From: Latrodectus hesperus
Lineage: Eukaryota > Arthropoda > Arachnida > Araneae > Theridiidae
NCBI GenBank assembly: GCA_037975125.1
Contig: CM075862.1
Location: 60,488,779 to 60,552,778 of the forward strand
Length of the DNA stretch: 64,000 nucleotides
Direction of reading: 5' to 3'
This document shows positions 36,899 to 51,580 of this stretch, piece by piece (position 1 is the stretch's first letter; every line of letters starts with the position of its first letter). A program made the translations under genes and the position numbers. A model generated the notes under the pieces. That model made no database searches and was not told the DNA's origin. It was given only the letters and a program-made list of their open reading frames with translations.

Positions 36899-37400
36899 CT
36901 AAAGTATATATTACTTTCATAAAATCTACTTTCAGTGAAACATTCAAAAAATTATGAATATAAGTGTACTTTCGATTTTACACATTAATCTATAATAACA
37001 TAGTTATTTTAACATATTCCTACGTGAATTGAAATACATCAACCACATAAAAATTATGAAATGCAAATTTATAATAAGATACACTTTTCTTATAAAAAAT
37101 ATTACACTGTAAATTTGAATACACGAAATACAGAAATTAGCTTTTGTAATATGGAATACACCATTTACAAACTTATAAGCAAAATAAATTGATATAACAT
37201 GAAAAACCACGTAAATAAGATTGGAACTAAATATTCTATAAATTTATATAACATTCCAAACTATTTATTTTCAATAATAGCCAGAGAAAGATTGATCAAA
37301 ATGGCCTACCTGTATTCCAACTTTTGGCACGTAATCCATTATAGTGCACATAATTAATTTCCAAAGTGGATGCTAATGCAAAGCATTAAAAAAGCATCAA
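36899..37400. other. Internal non-coding part of the compact LTR element
   Basis: AT-rich sequence between the RNase H fragment and the primer-binding site. No gag or protease motif was recognised. Confidence 0.5.
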
Positions 37401-37413
37401 ACCGCTGCCACCA
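37401..37413 (-). promoter_or_regulatory. Primer-binding site of the compact LTR element
   Basis: In element sense TGGTGGCAGCGGT lies 12 nt inside the 5' LTR. It matches the complement of the tRNA-Leu (AAG/TAG type) 3' end, ...ACCGCTGCCACCA, as I remember it. Confidence 0.6.
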
Positions 37414-37425
37414 AAAACATAAGTT

Positions 37426-37636
37426 TGTTATGAAACAAACAAACAAATAAATGACTCCAATTTTGAAACATACACATTTAATTAAAAAATGAACAAAATT
37501 TACAAGGAGTCATGTATGGGTTCGCGACAATCTCTCTCGCCTGCTTCGCGTACAACGAGAGTCTCAGAATTAAAACAAAAAAGAAAAAAAAAACATAGGA
37601 TCTTAAAATCGAAAGTGCCGATGGTGAGACATTACA
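37426..37636 (-). repeat. 5' LTR of the compact LTR element
   Basis: Direct repeat of 35,819-36,027. A short frame running across it (MNKIYKESCMGSRQSL...) is chance. Confidence 0.85.
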
Positions 37637-37746
37637 ATATTGATTATATTTATCCTCGTGTTATCAACTTCAAATTAAAAAAATTGGTATGGCTTCTTCT
37701 TTTAAACTTCATTTTTGGGCATTTGCAGAAAATTTGTCTCTTCGTC

Positions 37747-37760
37747 ATATATATATACAT

Positions 37761-37819
<59 letters not shown>
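37747..37819. repeat. (TA)n tract with TACA units, left flank of Tigger copy A
   Basis: A TA-rich run that ends in the TA target dinucleotide of the transposon. It resumes at 40,089 beyond the element. Confidence 0.9.
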
Positions 37820-37822
<3 letters not shown>

Positions 37823-40088
37823 TAAGACCCCGCTTAACGCTGTTTCGCTTAGCGCTGATTCGGTTTAGCGCTCTTTAATTTCAACCCGGGGATTCCACGA
37901 AATCGCTCGCAGCATACGGGGATTCCCCGAAATATTATGCAGCGATAGGTTTCAAATACATATCCGAAAGAGTGTACTTGTGTTTCTTGTTTGGTGCGGT
38001 ATTGTACAGACATATTTTTATTATTGGAAACATTTGTTGACATTATTGTAAGTAGGTATTAATTTACATATTTAATACTATATTACAGTGTCAAATATTT
38101 TGATCTTTAGTTTTTACTATGGTTGATAATGAAAAAGAAAAGAAAGCAACCAGAAAAAGCATTTCACTCAAAACTAAAATGGAAGTGATTAGAAGATTAG
38201 ATTCTGGTGAACGTCAAACTCTAATTAGTGCTTCATTGAATTTGCCAACTTCAACAATAAGGACCATCATGAAGAATAAAGAAAAAATACTGTCATCGGC
38301 AACTACAACTACGTCAAGCTCTGCAACTAGAATTACCCGTTCTAGAAATAATATCATAGAGGAAATGGAAAAACGACTGTCTATATGGATTGACGACGAA
38401 ATTGACCGCAATATGCCATTAAGCCAATCTATCATAATGGAAAAAGCTAGAAGAATTTTTAATTACATTCAGGCTGAGACAATTGACACAAGTGAAACTT
38501 TCGTTGCTAGTCGAGGATGGTTTAATAGATTTAAACATCAAAATAACCTTCACAACATAAAGATTACAGGAGAAGCAGCAAGTGGTGATACAAAAGCGGC
38601 GGCTGAATTTCCAACGATATTAAAAAAATAATTGAAGAAGGAAACTATCCTCCAGAATTGGTTTTTAATGTTGATGAAACAGGCTTGTTTTGGAAAAGAA
38701 TGCCGAAACGAACATTTCTATCCCGTGAAGAGAAACGGGCACCAGGATTTAAAGCTGCAAAAGATCGCTTAACCCTTCTACTAGGTGTTAACGCAAGCGG
38801 AGATTTTAAATTAAAACCATTACTAATTTACCATTCCAAAAACCCAAGAGCGATGAAAGGCATATCTAAATCAACTTTACCTGTAATTTGGGAGTCTAAT
38901 AAAAAATCATGGATAACTGCGAAAATTTTCCAGGATTGGTTCACTGAACATTTCTGCCCGTCTGTTAAACGTTATTGCGAAATTAAAAAACTTGAACAAA
39001 AAGCACTTCTGTTAATTGATAATGCTCCAAGCCACCCAACAAATTTATCAGACTTAACAACATGCATTCCAGTCGAAGTGGTTTTCTTGCCGCCTAACAC
39101 AACTGCCTTAATTCAACCAATGGACCAAGGCGTTATATCAAATTTTAAGGCTTATTACTTGCGGCGAACCTTTAAGCAAATGTTTGAAAAAACAGACGGA
39201 GAAGAGAACCAGTCCATAAGAGAATTTTGGAAAAACTACAACATCGTGGATGCTGTAGAAAACATAGGCCTTTCTTGGAATGAGGTAACAGAAAGATCTT
39301 TGAAAGGAGTATGGAAGAATATTTGGCCGGATTTAAGTAAGAGCGATGACGTTGGACACTCTGTCGATGTGGATGAAATAGTGGAAGAGATAGTGAAATT
39401 AACGAAGCAAACCGGTTTTGAAGGGGTAAATGTGGAAGATGTCGAAGAAATAATTCAAGAAGCAGCGGCTAGTCTTTCTAATGATGAGCTCAAGGAATTA
39501 ACTGAACAAGAAGAAAACAAAAATGTTGACAGCAGTGATTCAGAAGAAGAGCAAAAAGAACTTTCGATGGCGTTTGTAAAAAGGAGTTTGTCTACCATAA
39601 CTGAAATAATGGATCAATTCATTGAAAATGATCCGAATTTTGACAGGAGCTCAAAAGTAAGGCGTGGTGTTAGAGATGCTCTATCCGTTTATGAAGAACT
39701 TTTAAGAGAACAACGCAAAAGAAAAAGGCAAACAACATTAGATGCTTTTGTCACAAAAAGGCAGAACACTGAAAACGCGGAAGGCTAACTAAATATGACT
39801 GACTTAGAATTTTATTTGTTTTTTTAAGAATATTCGTTTTGTTATTTATATTTTGTTTTTATTTTTGCAAGAAATAATAATGTGGTATTAATTTGGGCTT
39901 TAAGAAATAAATGTTTGGTTTTATTTTTATTAAAGAAACATACTTTTTAAATTTAATACCTAACCAATTTCCTAGCCATCTTCCCCTAACCCCAATATTT
40001 ACATGTAAAGATAGCCTCGTTTAGCGCTGTTTCGCATTACGCTCTACTTTGATGGAACGTATCCCCCGCGTTAAGCGGGGTCTTACTG
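37820..40088 (+). mobile_element. pogo/Tigger DNA transposon, copy A
   Basis: The element is 2,269 bp with perfect 21-bp terminal inverted repeats beginning CAGTAAGACCCCGCTTAACG, flanked by the TA target duplication (37,818-37,819 and 40,089-40,090). Sub-terminal regions carry repeats of a TTTAGCGCT motif. It lies inside a (TA)n tract. It contains one transposase gene broken by a single-base deletion. Confidence 0.95.
38119..39788 (+). pseudogene. Tigger transposase, copy A (one frameshift)
   Basis: The transposase would bind the terminal repeats and cut and paste the element. The first frame (38,119-38,631) has a CENP-B-like N-terminal helix-turn-helix (about residues 10-60, SISLKTKMEVIRRLDSGERQ) and a Tc5-type second DNA-binding domain (about 75-150, ending FVASRGWFNRFKHQNNLH). 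The second frame (to 39,788) has the DDE/DDD nuclease: D186 in VFNVDETGLFW, D301 in LLIDNAPSHP and D336 in IQPMDQGVI. The frames are separated by loss of one A in a run (7 A at about 38,622-38,628 against 8 in copy B). An acidic tail and a basic C-terminus follow. The length of about 556 codons is normal for the family. Without the frameshift it would look complete. Confidence 0.93.
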
Positions 40089-40153
<65 letters not shown>

Positions 40154-40159
40154 TATATG
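40089..40159. repeat. (TA)n tract, right flank of Tigger copy A
   Basis: Continuation of the microsatellite interrupted by the transposon. Confidence 0.9.
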
Positions 40160-41829
40160 ATAAATATTATAATTTCACAAATAAAATAAATTAAGTAATT
40201 CAGAATATTAGTAATTGATGGTTATCACCTAATATGTAAAACAAAATTTGTTAGATCTTCGGAAAATATTATGTATGTTTTGATAAAAAAATTTTTTTAA
40301 CAATTCACAAAGATGCAGTTTTGAAAATTAAAGGAACTAAATTCGCACATTTTAAATTAATTTTTAGACTTTATTTTTACTCTTTTTCCAAGTAGCAAAT
40401 ATAGTTAATATCATAAAATTTTTATTCTTATAATTTCTGATAAATGACAAGGGCTCTTTTCTATAACAAGATGCACATTTTTGTAAATGTAAATTCATTA
40501 ATGAGAAAATAAATTACATTTAATTATCGTTTATTTTATATATTATAGATGATATGATAAATGTATTCAAACTCTAGTAAATTATTGCAAATTTGGCTAA
40601 TTTTCAAATCATTATGTTTTGATAGGAATCTTCAATCCAAATATAATTTTCTATATAATTATTTAAATATTTAGATTTTTAATTTTCACATCTCAAATCA
40701 ATTTTGTAATTTTGAGCTAAAATTTCAGAATATTTCTCTAATATTGATGACATTTGTCAACATTTATCTAATCAGAGTATATTTTGAAGTAAAGCTGTTT
40801 TGCTATACTTTATTTAAGCTTTTTAAATTGGAAAATTACCTAGACTTTTAGATATTATAAATGTCATTATTTTCTTAGATTAATATTGCAAAATATTATG
40901 CATTAGAGACTTAATATTTTAAGAATATGTTAAATGTTGCTTCTGCAATAACTTACTCGAGTTCACGCGTTATATATCAATAACATGTATCCCAATAATA
41001 ATATATATAAATATTATTTTTAAATTGCATTATTAAGATTTTATTAATTCTGTGTTCCATGATTTTTTTAAGATTATGTGAATTTTGTGTTCCATATACC
41101 CACACTTGTATATCCGTAAGTTTTCAAAATTTGTAGAAATATGTTCTAACAGAAACGAGCAAAAATTTATAAAAATGAAGTTGATTTGTAATAATGTAAT
41201 CTTTATAATATTTATCCATAATGTTGGAAACAAAAATGATAAATACACAGCATTTTTTTTTCTTTATACAAAACTTAGTAATTTAAATATATTTTTTCTT
41301 CAATAATAAAAAGTTTTGTAAAAACTGTAAACATTATTATCACACTGATTTTCAATAAAATAAACCAATTTGCAATAAAACTTGAATATTCAAAAAATGT
41401 AAATCGTGTATATTTATTTTACATAAACTAAAAGTAAAGTGTATGATTTGTTTCGCAATCATGAAGATTATTTAATGAGGGCATTAAAATATTTAAATAA
41501 ATATAAAATTATAAATTATAAAAAAACAAAGCATAGCAATTCAGAATTTCAAATGCATCCATGACGATGCTGCATTATTGTGAAAATATTATGAAAGACT
41601 TCTCTTATAATGTTATCGTTCTCACTGCTGCACCATCAAGAGGTACAAGAATAATTGTCACTATATTGAAAAGTTTTCGTGATATTATGAATTATAGTAT
41701 CTATGTAGATAAATTAGCGTGGATTGTGATATGAAGATTTTTTTTCTACTTTTAATAGTACACACACACATTCGGAACAAAACTGCATGCTATAAAGTAA
41801 AGGAAAACAACATTAACTCACAGAAGCTG
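40160..41829. other. AT-rich stretch without recognisable gene
   Basis: Short low-complexity open frames only. Confidence 0.5.
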
Positions 41830-41937
41830 TCCCCTTCTCCTTTACCATGAGCTTATATTCTCGATGGAAGAGCTCCTTGGAAACCCCCTCCTTTTTCTTG
41901 ATTTTTTGAGAGTGCATAGGTTTATAGATCTGGTGTA
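41830..41937 (+). pseudogene. LINE 3' end fragment (C-terminus of ORF2)
   Basis: The plus strand encodes FLDFLRVHRFIDLV followed by a TAG stop at 41,935-41,937. This is the same C-terminus as in the fragments at 32.9 and 43.2 kb. The upstream part is too decayed to follow. A CAACAACA-type 3' region follows the stop. Confidence 0.6.
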
Positions 41938-43074
41938 GTTCTACTATTCCGGATGGGATTTGTAACAACAACATGTTAGAACTCATGTTAGAAGCACACT
42001 GTATACAAAAGTACCAGTAGGAAATGCCTGAGGAAAATAATACGTTTCTAAAATTATTTTAGTTTAATACATCAAATTTACAATGAAACTATGAACTTAC
42101 ATTGAAACTCTAGATGTTTATATTGCTTTTCTTGTTATTAGGCAAATATCCATGCTGTAATTAAGTTCCTGGTAGCCTTCTGCTTACCCATTCATTGTTA
42201 ATTGTTCGAGCAATTTAAATATTTTGGCTTTCAGTTACTTTAGAGCCTATAGATCTAAAAGCGTGAATGACTTTTCCTTAGCAAATATTCACAGAAATAA
42301 TTTCAAGATGATAGACTTAAGGTTTTTGGTGATTCGTAATGACAATTGTATATCAATTAACACTTCAAGGATAATAAAATGATGGCATCAGTTAGTCAAC
42401 TAGTGACATTTTGCAGATTTTGCAGGCTCCCGTCTAACTGAAAAAATAAGAAAAAACAAACACTTTATTAACAAATCATTGTAAATGACCCTCTTGATTA
42501 AGTTTTCTAGTAATAAAAAGGATCAAATACATAGCTTTGGGAAATAATACCCAAAACGCTGTTCCATTTCACTCTATCTATTTACTTTGCTCTAAATTAG
42601 TAAATTAGGATGATTATATAAATCCTTGCAAAAATTGTGAAAAATGGTTTCATCCATGAAACTAAATCTGTTATCAAACTTTCTAACTTTAACTTACCTT
42701 GCGAATTCTCTGAAAACTATACTAATGTGTTCATTATTCGCACGATGAGTTACTTTTACTGAATTGTATTTCAAGTATGTTTTCAACGCCAATGACTTTT
42801 GTAATCCTTCATTCTATGCTTATTTTCTAAATAAGTAGTTCATATACTCGAATCTCAACTACCTTTCGTTCTTGTGATGATAGAACGAGTTTTTACCCAA
42901 CTCTATTTGAAAATGTTATTGCCTAAGTAATAAAGGATTGTTTTAGCATATTACAAGACACTGTAAGCCATTTCCTTCATAGATAGAACCATTTGGAATT
43001 TACAGTGCTTCTATTTTGATACAGAATCTCTGTCCTTTTACTCCATCAATGATTATGTCAAGCTATCATACAAC
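41938..43074. other. Unassigned sequence between two LINE fragments
   Basis: Mixed composition with no frame that I recognise. Part may be LINE 3' untranslated sequence. Confidence 0.4.
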
Positions 43075-43290
43075 CCTTACAAGATTTAAAAAGGAGCATT
43101 TAAGATCGCATTGTTACGGTAATGTGAAAAAGACCTTTCCAATCTGAAAGACGCTTTGCAGGGAACAGGCGACCCCTGATCATATTTTGGATTGTCTGGA
43201 GTTTTGCAGACAAGATCTAAATAGAAACCAAATCATGGTTTTGGATTTTTGAGAGTGAATGAATTCATAGACCTGGTTTATGTCTGCTGA
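43075..43290 (+). pseudogene. LINE 3' end fragment (C-terminal region of ORF2)
   Basis: In shifting plus-strand frames: TRFKKEHLRSHCYGN, QATPDHILDCLEFCRQDL (the conserved cysteine/histidine block of this LINE family) and FLRVNEFIDLV near the stop at 43,288-43,290. It is 5'-truncated and frameshifted. It matches the relic at 32.8-33.3 kb in order and motifs. Confidence 0.7.
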
Positions 43291-45909
<2,619 letters not shown>

Positions 45910-46300
45910 GGCCGGCGTAGCTTAGTACTTTGGGTATCGGCCTTCTGTTCGGAAGGGCAGGGTTCGATTCCCAATGCCGCCAAAGATCCACCGAGTGCAT
46001 GCGATATACGTGCTCGTTAAATCTGTGGAATCGAAAGTCCTGTGGTCTGTCGTTGAACAGTTACCATGGGTGCAATGGTCTGGAGAAAACTTCCTACCCC
46101 TTCAGATCAATGTCAAAATTGAGGAAGTTTATTCTCTGGTGGTGCCATCTATTGGAAGATTTAAAAAAAGAGCAAAGACGTACTTTCACCTTCGTGGTGC
46201 TCTGATTAAAACGAAAGCGCTCCCTATTGACTTAAATTCGTATTGCCAAGGCGTTGCGAGCTTGGTTTGACCAAGTGTCATAAGTAACACAACAACATAA
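45910..46300 (+). mobile_element. tRNA-derived SINE, 'ATGCCGG' family, copy 2
   Basis: The best-preserved copy of this family. The tRNA-like head has an A-box region (GGCGTAGCTTAGTACTTTGG) and the B box GGTTCGATTCCC, then a body of about 310 bp ending CATAAGTAACACAACAACA. It aligns along its whole length with 24,156-24,540. Two short open frames through it are chance. Confidence 0.8.
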
Positions 46301-47641
46301 TATTTTTTGCAATTGCTGATCTTATTTCGTGAGTGTTTTCTAGTAAAGTGCACATTATTAAATTCTTTGTTGAAAAAAATTCCTCAACTGGTAAATATTT
46401 CATAAAATTCTTTAATTAACTTTTAGTTTATATTTAACACAAATATTTCCTCAATGTGTATGATAAATAGTAACAAACATTAATTTGAAAAAAAATTATC
46501 ATAGCTATATGTACATTTTTATAAGCATGAAAAAATGCTTTCAAAATTATATTTTTCTAATTTTTGTTTTTTTTTCACTTTTGAAAGAAATATATTTATA
46601 TTATATTCATACTTCTCAGAATGGTATGTTTTCTATAAGCCAAAGTAAAGTTTACGCATGAGTCTTAAGTCCAAAAAAAAAAAAAAAAAAAAAAACCTGT
46701 TTACTTTTCCAATGTATATTTTTTTTACTGAAATAAAACTAAGACATACTAAGGAGCAAACAATGCATTCGAGATCTTTTATTAATAAACAAAAAGTATT
46801 TTTGAATAATTTAGATTTTTTTTTTAAAAAAAAGAAGAAAAGTCGTAAAAAATGATTATACGTGGTATTCTCGTGCCGAAAATAATAATAAAAAAATAGA
46901 AGAATCTTTGACAAAATATTAAATAAATCAAAAGTAACCGAAAATATATTTAGAAGATTCCCTCATGTAGGCAGTAGAAGATTTGGTGGTGCACCCTATC
47001 AAAAAGAGTGAAAACAGAAGAAGCAGGGAAAAAGGAAGCACAGAAGGGAATTTTTGAGCATTTCATCCCTATCACGTTTTGCAATCACTGTTAGCCAGAG
47101 TAAAAAAGTCCAATTCAAGGGGAAAAAAGAATGGCAAGGGGAAATGGGCGATGGGTAAAAAAGAGAAAAAGATAGCACGCCTAGACGTTTTTTTCCTTCT
47201 AACTTTAGAATTGCATTGTCTACCGAGATAGTAGTTTTGAAGTCCTGTAGGAAAACAAAATATATGAAAGGAATTATATAAAGAAGAAAATATACCGAAA
47301 CGCGCATACATATATGTATAAAAAGAACATTCGTGCTGCACTTAGTTCTTCTCTATTATTATTCTTTCCACATTTTTTCTTAAATTCAGCTCATCGGGAA
47401 GGAAAAGTGGAACAAATAAGAACTTTAGTAGGCACTCAATAAGTTTACTTCCTACTTTCTTGAGTCGTTGTTTTATGCTAGTGGCATAAAACCATTTCAG
47501 AAAGTTCTCTTTTGTTTGTTATACAATGAGAGGAAAACAGATGTAAATTGAAAAGATATTCATATTTTGACTCACAACATTTTGGGATCCTTGTATTTCG
47601 TGCAAGGGAATAAGCTATGTGACTGCTGGTGTGTAGAAAGC
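46301..47641. other. Unassigned sequence with a poly-A tract
   Basis: Contains 24 A in a row at 46,673-46,696. The purine-rich patch at 46,960-47,400 is unassigned; open frames across it on the minus strand (46,999-47,341) have no recognisable domain. Confidence 0.45.
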
Positions 47642-48120
47642 TGCTTTTAATCCCAGTTGTATTTAGAAATTTACTTAAGCTTTTATTTCTATAGTAATTG
47701 CAACCAATTAGACAAATAATTCAATATTTATTACTAAATAAATATTTTTGCAAAAATACTGTAATATGATTAAAAATGTATTAAATTTTAGGAAATATTA
47801 AAAAAAAACTAATAAATTTATTTTATACATTATTTCAGCTTGAAAATAGAATTGAACATAACGTAGTTTCTTATTTACACATGCTTTTAATTACGGTTGT
47901 ATTTAGAAAATTACTTAAGTCTTTATTTCTACAGTAATTGCAACCAATTAGACGAATAATTCAATATTTATTACTAAATAAATATTTTTGCAAAAATACT
48001 GTAATATGATTAAAGTGTATTAAGTCTTAAGGAATATTTTTAAAGAAACAAAGAAACGTATTTTATATATTATTTCAACTTAAAAATGAAATCGAACATA
48101 ACGTAGTTGCTTATTTACAC
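47642..48120. repeat. Tandem duplication, two units of about 240 bp
   Basis: Unit 1 (47,642-47,881) and unit 2 (47,882-48,120) align end to end, for example GTAATTGCAACCAATTAGAC in both and CTTATTTACAC at both ends. They have diverged by scattered substitutions and small indels. No coding potential. Confidence 0.9.
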
Positions 48121-48541
<421 letters not shown>

Positions 48542-49346
48542 ACACAACAAAATTCAATCTAGTGTCAATGATATTTTTTGAATGCCCTTATAACAAAATA
48601 TTTATTGCTTATTAACTTAAAGTTTAAAAATTTAACTAAGCGATATATAAAAAAATTTTCACCCGAAGACTTTTATAGTGAGTTATAAATTCTTCCGAAG
48701 AACAATATGTTTAATTAAATGACATTAAATTATTATTAGGAATTATGCAAGGAATTAGATAAGAGATGTAGTCGCATCGAAAGATAAGAATGCTAAGCAA
48801 CTATTTTGCATGAAGGCATTTAGTTATAGAAAATGGTTCCAGAAAAAAGAAGACTATGCATGTTCTAAGTTAAAATAATATCTTTGGATCACATAAACTT
48901 ATAATCTGTTCGTGTTTCTAGACATTTTTTGTATTTTGTACAAAAGATAATTTTAGTAAAATCAAAAGCTGTATTGTTACAGCTTTAAAAATGTGTTTTC
49001 TCAAGATTGGTTCCACTAACTTTGGTATTATCATGTTTTAAAATAAAAAAATCATCGCTGATGGCTGTGACTAAAGTAAATCTCAATATTTCTGCCGTAT
49101 AATATAAGTCGTCAAATTGTCATTCTGAAAGATATATTCTTCTATATGTTTACCAATGATTAACTTTGACTGTACAATTAATAATTGTCATTTTTAATGT
49201 GATACATTTCCAAATAATTGGCTCCAAATAAAGTCCAAATAAAATGCATTTGGAGTACCTTTCTCTAATACCAAAACACATCTAATGATAAACTTCATTT
49301 TAAATACAGATTAGTTTTGTAATATTATTCAACCAAATGTAATGCA
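48542..49346. other. AT-rich stretch without recognisable gene
   Basis: No feature recognised. Confidence 0.5.
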
Positions 49347-49550
49347 ATCTAACAACATTTTTTTTCTTGATGCGCATCTTGGGTTAAATTATATTCACAC
49401 AATTAGTCTTCTGGAATAGAGTCTAATTAGCATTTTTCAACATTTTTTTGAGTCTAATCAGCATCTAATAACATTTGTTTCTTTATACGCATCTTGAGTT
49501 AAATTGAATTCACACGATTAGTCTTCTGGAATTGAGTCTAATCAGGTAAA
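49347..49550. repeat. Tandem duplication, period about 116 bp
   Basis: ATCTAACAACATTT...GCGCATCTTGGGTTAAATT at 49,347 recurs from 49,463 with substitutions, including the shared TTAGTCTTCTGGAAT. The second unit is slightly shorter. Confidence 0.8.
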
Positions 49551-51580
49551 GCTTATTTCGAATAGTTTATCTTGTAATCTTTCACATTGTTTCCAATGGA
49601 ATGTATCTTCACAACTGAGTATCGTTATCGATTTTGCCTCGATGGACGGTAAACAGAATACATGTAGTTTCATTTGATGTGGTGGGACGTCTACAAGGAA
49701 TATGGAACGGTATCTAATAACCCTGGATTCTTGGAATTAATTTCATAGTTTTAAAATAGCACCCGTGTTTTATACTTCAGTATATTTATTTTTCTTCTTT
49801 TCATTTGTTCTTGTTCCATCTCTCCCAATTATATGACAATGAAGAGAGTTTTGTTAAACCACATTGATAAGAAAATTTCAAGTTATCTTTATTGAAAGAA
49901 GAACTTAAAAATTTAATTTATTTCAGCAAACATAACAAAAAAACTTCTAGAAAATCACGATTTATGAACGTAAATTTGTTTTATGATTTTATTTTAATCA
50001 ATAATAATGTTAATTTACGTATGAAAAAATTTCTGTATCTTCTTTGTGGGGTGTTTTAAATTAATAATATCTTATTTGACATTAATTGTCCCCTTATTTA
50101 GTTAAAGAAATATGTTTGTACATAAAATAAATAATGTCTTTTATAATTTTATATTCTGAAACAAACATTTTATAGTAAATTATTTAGGTTTGAGAAATAT
50201 CATTTTTCTTTCCTTTTACTTTTTATATATTTTTAATAAAGAAACTTAATTTAATAAATAGCTATATGGAGTTTCTTGGTAATGTTTTCATTGTTATAAA
50301 ATGTCTTGTTAATTAATAAAATTATTCGTATAATATAAATGATATAAGGTTCATGCTGCTTATCAACGATTTAAACATTACATGACAGTCTAAAAATGTA
50401 TAAAATATATTTTATTTCATTAAAATGAAATATTATGACAAGTAAGTAAGAGTTAAATAATAAAATATTTCTGATTACGTAAAATAGTAACTGCATATTT
50501 CGTCAGCTCTTTTTATAAAAAGGAAGCACACTTTTCAAAAACATTTTTTTGTTCTTGTTCCTACTAATGTTATTTTCATACTACTAGAGTTATTTTCAAA
50601 GAACAATGAAACTTAAATTTAATTGACCACCAAAATCTATAAATATCACATATTTTTTTTTAAATTGAAGCTGACTAAAATGTATTATATTGAGATAATT
50701 TAATTGTTAATAATTATTTATACAACATTTTATTTATTAATTTTATTTATTATCTAAAAGAAAATATAAGAAAGTCTAATATGTAACGATAAATACCAAT
50801 CATCCGTAAAACTTATTCACGTCGTATGTTTTCTTATTATTAAAAATATTTTCGAAGATGGATGGGATATTAATTACTCATATTGTTTCGACAGCAAAAA
50901 AGACGTATTTAAGATTTTAAAAAATGAAAAAATGTAAGAGGAAAAAGACGTTTTATTTATTTAACTCAAGTTTGAATTAAAATAAAAAATTGTAACAGTT
51001 ATTGTTGAGAATTTAGAGTTTAAAATAATTGTCATTTGGAGGTGAAACTGCACAATATTTAGTAAAATATTCAAAATTATATTGTATGTCACATATTTAT
51101 TTGTAATAAGTTTCCAATTGAATATTTCATAACTCTAAAAAGCCTCTACACAGCCAATCGCCTTTTAATTTCGATTAAAATCATTTGACAACGACATCTG
51201 AGTTTGCATGCTTCTTTTCAGACCATGTCATACAAGAATAAGTATGTTATAACCTTAGATATTTTACAAGCCTTTGTCACATTTAGCATACATGACTTCT
51301 CTCCGAACCTACTAGTTTCCTTTTATTTGAATGACTCATTTCTCAAAATAACCTTCACTACTTCAAAATATCATACTTTACTGCTTTGCATTATACTGTA
51401 ATTTAAAATACATTTAATCATTTCATATTTTGATTAATAAATATATTTTGAGAAAAATTAATCAACATTGCTGTATAATAAACGTAAATAAAAGTGTTTT
51501 CTGCTCATCAATAATATATTTTTGGTTTACATTTTAACATTCTGACAGTAAAAACATTAGTAAAACTGGAGAATAATATA
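49551..51580. other. AT-rich stretch without recognisable gene
   Basis: Less AT-rich around 49,590-49,740, with no secure assignment. Confidence 0.45.

Larger units (their letters stand above)
35819..37636 (-). mobile_element. Compact non-autonomous LTR retrotransposon (Gypsy-type)
   Basis: Two direct repeats of 209 and 211 bp, each TG...CA, flank 1.4 kb of internal sequence. They differ by one substitution and two single-base indels. The flanking ATAT (35,815-35,818 and 37,637-37,640) fits a 4-bp target duplication. A primer-binding site lies at the high-coordinate end and a purine-rich stretch near the low end, so the element is on the minus strand, in agreement with its only coding remnant, an RNase H fragment. 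Gag, protease, most of reverse transcriptase and integrase are absent. Mobilisation would need proteins supplied by another element. Confidence 0.8.

Noticed and set aside
45910..46000. Possible tRNA gene (A and B boxes)
   Set aside because: The head does not fold into a complete cloverleaf by eye and is joined to a body shared with another copy at 24.2 kb, so it is a SINE. The same reasoning applies to the heads at 14.6, 23.8, 24.2, 27.9, 59.5 and 61.2 kb.
49590..49740. Possible relic of another Tc1/mariner transposase (a TEYRYRFCLDG-like stretch)
   Set aside because: The resemblance is limited to about ten residues, and the next expected motifs are missing.
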